From assembly GCA_003518755.1 (NCBI GenBank), contig DOYA01000122.1, positions 1-12,268 of the forward strand: a stretch of 12,268 bases of DNA, given 5' to 3'. Shown piece by piece: positions 6,590 to 12,268 of this stretch (positions are counted from its first letter, which is position 1; every line of letters starts with the position of its first letter). Made by a program: the position numbers and the translations under genes. The stretch is from Clostridiales bacterium. Its GTDB lineage: Bacteria > Bacillota > Clostridia > TANB77 > CAG-508. The notes beneath the pieces were generated by a model, which did no database searches, was not told where the DNA came from, and worked only from the letters and a program-made list of their open reading frames with translations.

Positions 6590-7822
6590 TTACCAAACAA
6601 TATTACTTTCTATATATTCAATTGTCTCACGTTTTCTAATTAATTTATCCTTATCGCCACTTACCATAACTTCTGCTGGTCTAAGCCTTCCTGTATAATT
6701 TGAGGCCATCGAATAACCATATGCACCAGCATTATACACGATGATTCCATCTCCAACAGATGGCATATTGACTTTTCTATTTTTTGCGATAATATCGCCA
6801 CTTTCACAAATATTTCCACAAATATTAGCTGTAATTTTTTTATCTTTATTGTCTGTTAGAATATCTATTTCATGATAGGCATCATACATTGATGGTCTTA
6901 CTAATTGATTCATTCCAATATCTGTTCCTATCCAATATGTATTATTTTCATGTTTAATAGCATTTACTTTGCCAACTATTAATCCTGATTCACATGGTAT
7001 ATATCTACCAGGCTCAAATTTAAATTCTTTTAATCCTTTATGCTTATTCAAAAAGCTATTTAAAACAGTTGTTAAATCTTTTTCTAACAAGCTAAAATCT
7101 AACTTTTCTTCACCTTTATATGGTACTCCAAATCCACCACCTAAATCTATTATCTCAACATCATTAAATTCTGAATATTTATTAACTATAGATAATCCTC
7201 GTCTAACACCATTTATATAATCATTAATCTTATCATTTAAAAATAAACTTCCTAAATGTTGATGTATGCCAATAATGTTTAAATTGTATTTTTTTATTAT
7301 ACTAAACATTTTATCAAAATTTTCTTCAGTTATTCCAAATTTTGTTTCTTTTCCTGATGTAATAACTTTTCTGCTATGTCCTACCCCGTCTATACCTGGA
7401 TTAATTCTAATCATAATATTTGAGTTTGAAAAATTTTGTCCCCATATTTCAATTTGTGAAATTGAATCTAAACATATTAAAATTCCGGCTTCATATACTT
7501 TTTTCATTTCTTGAACATCAATATTATTACATACATATAATATTTTTTCTTTTTCAAAACCACATTTTTGATTTATATCTAGCTCTAATAATGACATGCA
7601 ATCAACACACAAGTCATATTCTTTAACAATTTTCAGTATTGCTGGATTATTGTTTGCTTTAGTAGAATAATGCATATTTACCTTTATTCCATTCAAATTA
7701 GATTCTAAATTATGCTTAAAGTCTAATATTTCTTTGCAACGTTTTTTAATAATATCCTCTTTATAAATGTACAGTGGACTTCCATATTTATTTATTAATC
7801 TTTTTATTTCTTCTTTGTTCAT
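6590..7822 (-). CDS. lysA: Diaminopimelate decarboxylase
   Basis: PLP enzyme (fold type III, alanine-racemase-like barrel) that decarboxylates meso-DAP to L-lysine, the last step of the pathway. Length 410 aa is typical. Visible motifs: YSTKAN with PLP lysine K55, GIHQHLGS (185-192), phosphate-binding GGGFGVPY (228-235), EPGRYI (270-275), CGNICESGD with catalytic-region C339 and E340, and the C-terminal NAGAYGYSMASNYTGRLRPAEV (364-385). Start ATG 7822 has AAAGGAGG (7829-7836) at ideal spacing. It is the first gene of a lysA-ddh operon. Its 5' leader carries an L-box riboswitch and a terminator, so high lysine should stop transcription before the gene. Since ddh shares the transcript, the supply of DAP for the wall would also respond to lysine unless ddh or another route has a separate source. 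Confidence 0.95.
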   Translation of the reverse strand: MNKEEIKRLINKYGSPLYIYKEDIIKKRCKEILDFKHNLESNLNGIKVNMHYSTKANNNPAILKIVKEYDLCVDCMSLLELDINQKCGFEKEKILYVCNNIDVQEMKKVYEAGILICLDSISQIEIWGQNFSNSNIMIRINPGIDGVGHSRKVITSGKETKFGITEENFDKMFSIIKKYNLNIIGIHQHLGSLFLNDKINDYINGVRRGLSIVNKYSEFNDVEIIDLGGGFGVPYKGEEKLDFSLLEKDLTTVLNSFLNKHKGLKEFKFEPGRYIPCESGLIVGKVNAIKHENNTYWIGTDIGMNQLVRPSMYDAYHEIDILTDNKDKKITANICGNICESGDIIAKNRKVNMPSVGDGIIVYNAGAYGYSMASNYTGRLRPAEVMVSGDKDKLIRKRETIEYIESNIVW

Positions 7823-7863
7823 TTTTTGCCTCCTTTTATTAAAAATGAGGATAATACATTTTC

Positions 7864-7891
7864 AAAAAAAAGTATTCCATTAAGAAATACT
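7864..7891 (-). terminator. Riboswitch-controlled rho-independent terminator before lysA
   Basis: Minus strand AGTATTTC (7891-7884), loop TTAAT, GGAATACT (7878-7871), an 8-bp stem with one T-G wobble, then a run of T (to 7864). It sits between the lysine aptamer and the lysA ribosome binding site, the expected place for a transcription-off switch. Confidence 0.88.
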
Positions 7892-7914
7892 CACTTATTT
7901 GCAGAAGAATATAC

Positions 7915-7950
7915 AATTAATAAAACACAAATAATTTATGTTTAATTAAT
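7915..7950 (-). promoter_or_regulatory. Candidate alternative hairpin competing with riboswitch P1
   Basis: Minus strand ATTAATTAAACATAAA (7950-7935) pairs with TTTGTGTTTTATTAAT (7931-7916), with one mismatch and one wobble. Its 5' arm includes part of the 3' strand of the aptamer closing helix P1 (7946-7955). It could therefore form only when P1 is open, that is, without lysine. How it would block the downstream terminator is not evident. Confidence 0.4.
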
Positions 7951-8119
7951 GATAGCTCTCCACTAAATAATAAGTGACAGTCTATTACATATTTTGCAAT
8001 AGCCCAGTTACACACACCTAGGAAAATGTATGTCCTTCGGCAATATTTCCTTTTAAATTATATAGGATCCTAATCCACTAAATAATTCTAATAATAAATA
8101 TTGCAACCTCTATCTTTAA
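7946..8119 (-). ncRNA. Lysine riboswitch (L-box) aptamer upstream of lysA
   Basis: On the minus strand, P1 is TTAAAGATAG (8119-8110) with CTATCATTAA (7955-7946), nine of ten paired. Inside are the conserved L-box landmarks in the right order: AGAGGTTGCAA (about 8111-8101), the GGAAATATTGCCGAAGG block (TGCCGAAGG at 8042-8034), ACTGGGCTATTGC, GACTGTCAC (7982-7974), and GTGGAGAGCTATC closing the aptamer. These match the known lysC leader pattern (AGAGGTGC, GCCGAAG, GGCTGTCA, GGAGGGCTATC). The neighbouring gene, lysA, makes lysine, which agrees. It is followed by a terminator, implying control by premature termination when lysine binds. Confidence 0.95.
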
Positions 8120-8133
8120 TATTAATTTTTTGA

Positions 8134-8163
8134 ATTATAACACAATAATAATATTTTTGTCAA
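8134..8163 (-). promoter_or_regulatory. Sigma-A type promoter of the lysA-ddh operon
   Basis: Perfect TTGACA (8163-8158) and perfect TATAAT (8139-8134) on the minus strand, 18-base spacer. The start of transcription should fall near 8125-8128, a few bases before the riboswitch P1. The promoter begins only 21 bases after the mutL stop codon. Confidence 0.9.
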
Positions 8164-8183
8164 CAGGTGACATTTTTCAAATT

Positions 8184-8759
8184 CTACTCAAAATCCTTTT
8201 TACTAAATTTTACTGTAGTAGGTCTTCCATGTGGGCAAGTATACGGATTCTTTAATACTAATAAATTTTGGATTAAGTAGTCTACTTCCTTTTCTGTTAA
8301 ACTCATTCCAGCTTTTACAGCTGCTTTACATGCAACTGTTGCAATAAATCGTTCTTCAACTGATTTAAAATTTCCATTTTGTTTTGCTGTCATTTCATCT
8401 AAAATATCTAGAAATAGTCTTCTATTACTTAATTTTGATTTATATTCTAAATCTGGAACTCCATTTATCTTTATTGTTTTGTCTCCAAATAATTCTATAT
8501 CAAATCCTGTATTTTGAATAAGTTCTATGTTCTCTTTTATAAATTCTATTTCTTTATTTGGAAGTTCTATTAGTTCTGGAATTAACATCATTTGAGTATT
8601 TGTATTTATTTTATTTTTATAATTATTTTTTATTTGCTCATACATTATTCTTTCATGTGCAGCATGTTGATCTATTAAATATAATTCATTTTCTATTTCT
8701 ATCATTATATAAGTTTTAAAACTAATCCCGAATAAATTTATAATCAATTTTTCGCGCAT
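8184..8759 (-). CDS. mutL: DNA mismatch repair MutL, C-terminal endonuclease part (frameshifted from the N-terminal part)
   Basis: C-terminal dimerisation and endonuclease domain of MutL. Signatures: DQHAAHERIMYE (30-41 of this frame, the metal-binding DQHA(x)2E(x)4E motif), ACKAAVKAG (143-151) and CPHGRPT (175-181). All three are features of MutL proteins that nick DNA themselves, as in bacteria without MutH. The true entry to this domain is GISFKTYIMIE at residue 11; the ten residues before it are a +1 frame reading of sequence already used by the N-terminal part. The ATG at 8759 therefore looks accidental, and no good ribosome binding site was found for it. Joined to the other part after removing one base, the protein would be about 576 aa, a plausible though short MutL. 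As it stands, the cell would make this domain only by re-initiation or frameshifting. Confidence 0.9.
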   Translation of the reverse strand: MREKLIINLFGISFKTYIMIEIENELYLIDQHAAHERIMYEQIKNNYKNKINTNTQMMLIPELIELPNKEIEFIKENIELIQNTGFDIELFGDKTIKINGVPDLEYKSKLSNRRLFLDILDEMTAKQNGNFKSVEERFIATVACKAAVKAGMSLTEKEVDYLIQNLLVLKNPYTCPHGRPTTVKFSKKDFE

Positions 8760-9915
8760 TTTCTCTTTTGATTACTTCATCATTATTATTGGACTCTACA
8801 TTATTTGTATTATCTGTTTCTAAATCTGTTTTATTATTGTCTAAATTGAAAAAGTGATTTGTTACATATTTAAATTCACTATTTACATATTCTTTATTTT
8901 CTTCTATTGCTTTATTTCCTAAAAATTCTTTACTTAAAACAGCATTTTTTATTGCAGTATAAAGAACTCTATATACTAATGCTTCATCTTTGAACTTAAC
9001 TTCTTTTTTAGTTGGATGTATATTTACATCATAAAACGATGGTGGCATTTTTAAATTGATAATCGCAAATGAGAATTTTCCTATTCCAGCATCTCCTTTA
9101 AATGCCTCATCTGCAGAACTATAAAGTGTTTTATTTTGAATGTATCTTTTATTTAAGAAAAATAATTCATCTTTTCTTGAATCAACTGCGATTGTTGTAT
9201 TTCCAATAAATCCAGTAACTTCTATTTCACCTTCAAAATAATTTACTTTTACCAAATTTTGACTAATTCTTTTTCCAAATAAAACATAAATTACATCTTC
9301 TAATTTGCCATTTCCAGATGTTTTTAAAACTTCTTTTCCATTATTTATTAGTTTAATTGCAACACTTGGATTACTAATTGCAATTTTTTCTAACATTGAT
9401 TTTATATATCTAAATTCTGTAGCATCATTTTTTAAAAATTTATATCTAACAGGAACATTAAAAAATAGATTTTCTATAATAATTGTAGTTCCGTTTTTTC
9501 CTGTGTCTTCTGAAATCTCTAATATCTCACCTGCTTCTACTACCATTTTTGTAGCTGTTAAATCATCATTTGTTTTTGAAATAATTGTCATTTTAGAAAT
9601 TGAAGCAATACTAGCTAATGCCTCTCCTCTAAACCCAAAAGAATCTATTTTTTCTAAATCTTCAATTTGCTTTAATTTACTTGTTGCATGGCGTTCAATA
9701 CTTAAAGGTATATCTTCTTTTGCAATGCCTTTTCCATTATCTATTATTTTTATTAAAGACTTTCCTCCATTTTTCACTTCAACTATAATAGAAGTTGCTC
9801 CTGCATCTATTGAATTTTCTACCATTTCTTTAATGGCTGCTGAGGGATTTTCTATTACCTCCCCTGCAGCTATTTTATTAATTGTTAAATCATCTAATAA
9901 AACTATATTTCCCAC
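8722..9915 (-). CDS. mutL: DNA mismatch repair MutL, N-terminal ATPase part, ending at a frameshift
   Basis: GHKL-type ATPase half of MutL, which links MutS-bound mismatches to strand cleavage. Motifs: KEMVENSIDAGA with catalytic E30 and Mg-binding N34, DNGKGI (59-64), HATSKL (76-81), SFGFRGEALASI (92-103), NGTTIIIENLFFNVPVR (141-157) and DVNIHPTKKEVKF (296-308). An Asn/Glu-rich linker follows (about 335-388). The frame ends in IDYKFIRD-TAG, just where MutL proteins read FIGxxFxTYI. The start is GTG 9915 (before GGAAATATAGTT), with AAGGAAG 11 bases upstream; an in-frame TGA a short way upstream rules out longer starts. It lies beside a structured element rather than mutS. If the frameshift is real, this truncated protein binds ATP but lacks the nuclease domain. 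Confidence 0.93.
   Translation of the reverse strand: MGNIVLLDDLTINKIAAGEVIENPSAAIKEMVENSIDAGATSIIVEVKNGGKSLIKIIDNGKGIAKEDIPLSIERHATSKLKQIEDLEKIDSFGFRGEALASIASISKMTIISKTNDDLTATKMVVEAGEILEISEDTGKNGTTIIIENLFFNVPVRYKFLKNDATEFRYIKSMLEKIAISNPSVAIKLINNGKEVLKTSGNGKLEDVIYVLFGKRISQNLVKVNYFEGEIEVTGFIGNTTIAVDSRKDELFFLNKRYIQNKTLYSSADEAFKGDAGIGKFSFAIINLKMPPSFYDVNIHPTKKEVKFKDEALVYRVLYTAIKNAVLSKEFLGNKAIEENKEYVNSEFKYVTNHFFNLDNNKTDLETDNTNNVESNNNDEVIKRENARKIDYKFIRD
8727..8730 (-). other. One-base frameshift site in mutL
   Basis: Minus strand reads AAA-TTT-ATT-C-GGG-ATT-AGT. Without the single C at 8730 (or one G of 8729-8727), the frame continues KFI-GIS-FKTYIM, exactly the spacing of the conserved MutL FIGxxFxTYI segment. 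With it, the frame stops two codons later at TAG. Confidence 0.88.
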
Positions 9916-9965
9916 TTTGATTTTCTTCCTTTTTTGTCACTCGTACCGGCTATTTTTGATGCTAA

Positions 9966-10162
9966 GTTTTCTAGTTCAGCGGTACTTATCATAAGTCCGC
10001 GCAGGGCGATACTTTTTATTTTCAAGCGATGGTCTCGGGGGGACCGCTGAGGGCTGTTAAATGCGATAGCATTGTTACAGCCCCAGTGGGAAGACCTGAG
10101 AAGAAAATAAAAAGTTTTGCCCGTTGCAGGACTAGTGTAACTTACTTGCTGAACTAGAAAAC
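9966..10162. mobile_element. Structured inverted-repeat element between the GH30 gene and mutL
   Basis: A 197-bp non-coding element bounded by perfect 15-bp inverted repeats GTTTTCTAGTTCAGC (9966-9980) and its complement (10148-10162). A second perfect 12-bp pair lies further in, CTTTTTATTTTC (10012-10023) with 10103-10114, and GCAGGGC/GCCCGTTGC-like pairing lies between. The centre holds a stable hairpin, GGGCTGTTAA-ATGC-GATA-GCAT-TG-TTACAGCCC (10051-10083), and GGTCT (10031-10035) can pair with AGACC (10092-10096). The GC-rich core stands out from its flanks. It shares GCGCAGGGCGA (9999-10009) with the porA-porB element (1436-1446). The right terminal repeat contains the stop codon of the GH30 gene. 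No ORF of note or transposase. A MITE is the first reading; a structured RNA is the alternative. Confidence 0.65.
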
Positions 10163-11404
10163 ATATGAAATTACACTATGTCCATTTATTTTATCTTTAA
10201 TTAATTCATTTCCTATTCTTATATTGATTTTTTGACAATGCTTACTTTTATTCTGTACCACTACATATAATTTTTCATTCTTCAAAGCAATTGTATCTAA
10301 ACTACAATCTCTAGCAAATTTACTTATTGCAACAACTTTTGCTTCTCCTGTCTGACCTATGTGTTTTAAATAGTAATAAATAGGTGTTTTTATATAATCG
10401 TTTTTTCTTTTATTTAAAATTACAGCACTTTTGCAATTATTAAATCTATGATTTGGACCACCTAAATAGCTTAATAACATATTCCAATCTAAAAATGCAT
10501 TTAAACCATGATGCATGCCATTAATAATTTCAGTTAAATAGTATTCTGCATCTATAACCCATTTTTTAGGCTTATATCTTGAAAAACCACAACACATTTC
10601 TGTTTCAATCTGTAAAATATCTGGATAGTTTTCACGTATTAAATCCATTTCTTCAGAAAAACTACCTGTATACCAATGAAAAGCTAAACCTTTTACTTTG
10701 CTATTCTTTTCATATAATGCTTTAAAATTGTTATATAGATTATCTTTATTATGGTCCCAAAGTATTAATTTTGTATTTTTTAATTTTGGAGCTAAATAAT
10801 TATATATAAAATCCTTTAAATCCTCTATACTAAATTTGCAAGATTCCCAAATTTGACTTGCAAATGGCTCATTTTGAGGAGATAACCAGTCAATATTTAT
10901 GTTCATAAATTCATAATCACTTATTGCTTTTACTAAATAATCTGCATAGTCATTGTAACTTTCTTTTTTTAAGGCTCCTCCATATAATGAATTATTTGTT
11001 TTAAATCTTTTAGGAGGACTCCAAGGTGTTAAAATTGTTTTAATATCTGTTATTTCTTTAATTTTTTGCAATATTTTTACATTTGTTTCTAAATCATTAG
11101 AATAATCTTCTTCTGGACTTACTGAAAAATCTGTTGAACCTAAAGGAATCCTTACAAATTTATAATTAAGTTCTTTAAAATAATCATTTAATAATTCATC
11201 TTTTTTTTCATCACTCAATTTATTAAGATTATAGGTTGTAGAATTTGTTAATGCCCCTCCAAGTCCTAGCCACTTCTGATATGTTTTTTCAGGATGAATA
11301 TTTATAATGTTATTTTCTTCTTTTAAATTTTCTTCAATTTTAACTTTTTCTTCTGCATAATATTTCTTGTTAAAGATATCTGTAACGTATTTTTTAACAA
11401 TCAT
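10154..11404 (-). CDS. Glycoside hydrolase family 30 protein, glucosylceramidase-like, no signal peptide
   Basis: A retaining beta-glycosidase of clan A (TIM barrel plus C-terminal beta domain). Visible: WLGLGGALTNSTTYNL (45-60), FVRIPLGSTDFS (83-94), LTPWSPPKRFKTNNSLYGGALKKES (125-149), acid/base E179 in DWLSPQNEPFASQIWES (172-188), LAFHWYTGSF (240-249), nucleophile region QIETEMCCG (265-273; E267 or E269), and LDWNMLLSYLGGPNH (305-319). The end, NGHSVISYVF, is the usual family finish. Length 416 aa is a little short. With no signal peptide or anchor, it should act in the cytoplasm on imported glycosides; beta-glucoside, beta-xyloside and other substrates occur in the family, so none is assigned. 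Start ATG 11404 has AAAGGAG overlapping the stop codon of the permease gene 10 bases upstream, so the two are co-transcribed. Its last codons and TAG lie inside the terminal repeat of the adjacent element. Confidence 0.88.
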   Translation of the reverse strand: MIVKKYVTDIFNKKYYAEEKVKIEENLKEENNIINIHPEKTYQKWLGLGGALTNSTTYNLNKLSDEKKDELLNDYFKELNYKFVRIPLGSTDFSVSPEEDYSNDLETNVKILQKIKEITDIKTILTPWSPPKRFKTNNSLYGGALKKESYNDYADYLVKAISDYEFMNINIDWLSPQNEPFASQIWESCKFSIEDLKDFIYNYLAPKLKNTKLILWDHNKDNLYNNFKALYEKNSKVKGLAFHWYTGSFSEEMDLIRENYPDILQIETEMCCGFSRYKPKKWVIDAEYYLTEIINGMHHGLNAFLDWNMLLSYLGGPNHRFNNCKSAVILNKRKNDYIKTPIYYYLKHIGQTGEAKVVAISKFARDCSLDTIALKNEKLYVVVQNKSKHCQKINIRIGNELIKDKINGHSVISYVF

Positions 11405-11414
11405 TTTGACTCCT

Positions 11415-12268
11415 TTATTCCGTCCTCAATGCAATCACTGGATCTCTTTTTGCTGCTGCTCTTGATGGAATTATTCCACCAATTAAAGTAAGTATTACAC
11501 TTAAAATAACTAATATTGCTGCATTATTAAAATAGAATACTACATTTAGTGGTATATTTCCAATAAAATGATGAAGAATTTTATTTATTATTGGTACTAA
11601 ACTATATGTTATCCCTATACCAAATAATCCAGAAAGTAATCCGATTATAAATGTTTCGGCATTAAATATTGATGAAATATTGTGTTTTGATGCTCCTATT
11701 GAACGCAATATTCCTATTTCCTTTGTTCTTTCATAAACAGAAATATATGTTATAATTCCTATCATTATTGAAGAAACTATAAGTGATATTGAGATAAAAG
11801 CAATTAATACATATGTTACTGCATTTACTATTGTTTTAACAGAACTCATAAGAATTCCTGTTGTATCTGTATAATTTATCACTTTATCTTTGTTTCCATC
11901 CGCTTCCATCTTATCATTATAAGAGTCTAAGAATTTAAGAAAATGCTCTTTTCCATCAAAACTTTTAAAATAAAATCCAATATAAGTTGGCTTTTCTTTA
12001 TCTTGATAACCAAATGATATTAAATTTGTTTTTGCACTTTTTTTAGTATCTGTCATCATTGCTGTTATGACTCTAGTAAGCTCATCTTCTGAAATATCTA
12101 TATTAAAAGCACTTGCAATTTTTTCTTGATCAACATTAAATGCAGTTGCAAATTTACCTGTTAAGTTTGCTGTAAGTTCGCCAACTTTTGTTAAGACTTG
12201 CTTTTTCATATTAGCTTCTGTCATAACTCTAGACATTGTATTTACAGTTTCTTCCACAACAGAATTTG
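11415..12268 (-). CDS. FtsX/MacB-type ABC transporter permease, C-terminal part (partial)
   Basis: The frame is open to the window edge, so the N-terminus lies outside; the GTG at 12257 is not a convincing start (residues before it also read open: N-S-V). The visible part has a polar extracytoplasmic stretch (to about 140) rich in Lys/Asp and three membrane segments (about 145-172, 201-221, 245-264). The diagnostic FtsX-domain motif ITYISVYERTKEIGILRSIGASKHNISSIFNAE (169-201) is present, as is the C-terminal signature IPSRAAAKRDPVIALRTE. In Clostridia such C-termini often belong to fused ATPase-permease proteins of the MacB/peptide-export type; whether an ATPase is fused here cannot be seen. 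Cargo is unknown. The GH30 gene follows after 10 bases. Confidence 0.88.
   Translation of the reverse strand, partial: NSVVEETVNTMSRVMTEANMKKQVLTKVGELTANLTGKFATAFNVDQEKIASAFNIDISEDELTRVITAMMTDTKKSAKTNLISFGYQDKEKPTYIGFYFKSFDGKEHFLKFLDSYNDKMEADGNKDKVINYTDTTGILMSSVKTIVNAVTYVLIAFISISLIVSSIMIGIITYISVYERTKEIGILRSIGASKHNISSIFNAETFIIGLLSGLFGIGITYSLVPIINKILHHFIGNIPLNVVFYFNNAAILVILSVILTLIGGIIPSRAAAKRDPVIALRTE

Noticed and set aside
6550..6600. Longer ddh start at a TTG
   Set aside because: It would overlap lysA and add 17 residues not seen in the family, while ATG 6549 has a good GAAAGGAAGG.
5558..6643. Plus-strand frames opposite ddh
   Set aside because: Antisense shadows; ddh on the minus strand carries all family motifs.
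8164..8180. TGTCA-CCTGT-TGACA as a mutL terminator
   Set aside because: Only a 5-bp stem, and it overlaps the -35 box of the lysA promoter; more likely coincidental.
9305..9994. 229-codon plus-strand frame opposite mutL
   Set aside because: Antisense to the conserved ATPase motifs of MutL; no binding site or known domain.
12255..12257. GTG as the start of the ABC permease
   Set aside because: The frame remains open to the window edge and an FtsX-type permease needs membrane segments further upstream; it is a partial gene.

Overview
The window is low-GC, AT-rich DNA with strong AGGAGG-type ribosome binding sites. It carries a ferredoxin-dependent 2-oxoacid oxidoreductase, a sortase-anchored (LPxTG) surface protein, a transcription-terminating type lysine riboswitch and a MutL with an endonuclease domain. 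Together these point to an anaerobic, Gram-positive Clostridia-like Firmicute, plausibly from a gut or metagenome source. No rRNA, tRNA, CRISPR array, integrase or transposase gene is visible. Most of the content is housekeeping. The unusual parts are the intergenic elements and one broken gene.

Layout: (1) 1-2570, plus strand: a por operon (2-oxoacid, probably pyruvate, ferredoxin oxidoreductase) with the end of delta, then alpha, then beta. A nested palindromic MITE-like element sits between alpha and beta, and the operon ends at a strong bidirectional terminator. (2) 2617-5275, minus strand: a large internalin-like LRR protein with an LPYTG anchor, followed by a five-helix membrane protein of the CmpB/DUF1113 type. 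The two are separated by two short GACCGGGT repeats. (3) 5575-8163, minus strand: a lysine operon made of promoter, L-box riboswitch, terminator, lysA and meso-diaminopimelate dehydrogenase (ddh). (4) 8184-9915, minus strand: mutL, split by a one-base frameshift between the ATPase half and the endonuclease half. (5) 9966-10162: a second, structured, inverted-repeat-bounded element whose end supplies the stop codon of the next gene. (6) 10154-12268, minus strand: a GH30-family glycosidase directly behind the C-terminal part of an FtsX/MacB-type ABC permease that runs off the window.

How they work together: the por complex joins pyruvate/acetyl-CoA and ferredoxin redox chemistry. Ddh makes meso-DAP in one step from tetrahydrodipicolinate, and LysA decarboxylates it to lysine. 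The riboswitch lets lysine shut this off at the level of transcript elongation. The permease and GH30 genes are tightly coupled and probably co-transcribed. No complete new multi-gene system is apparent. The best leads are the two palindromic elements, which share an 11-base core; the REP-like repeats placed just after stop codons; and the mutL frameshift.
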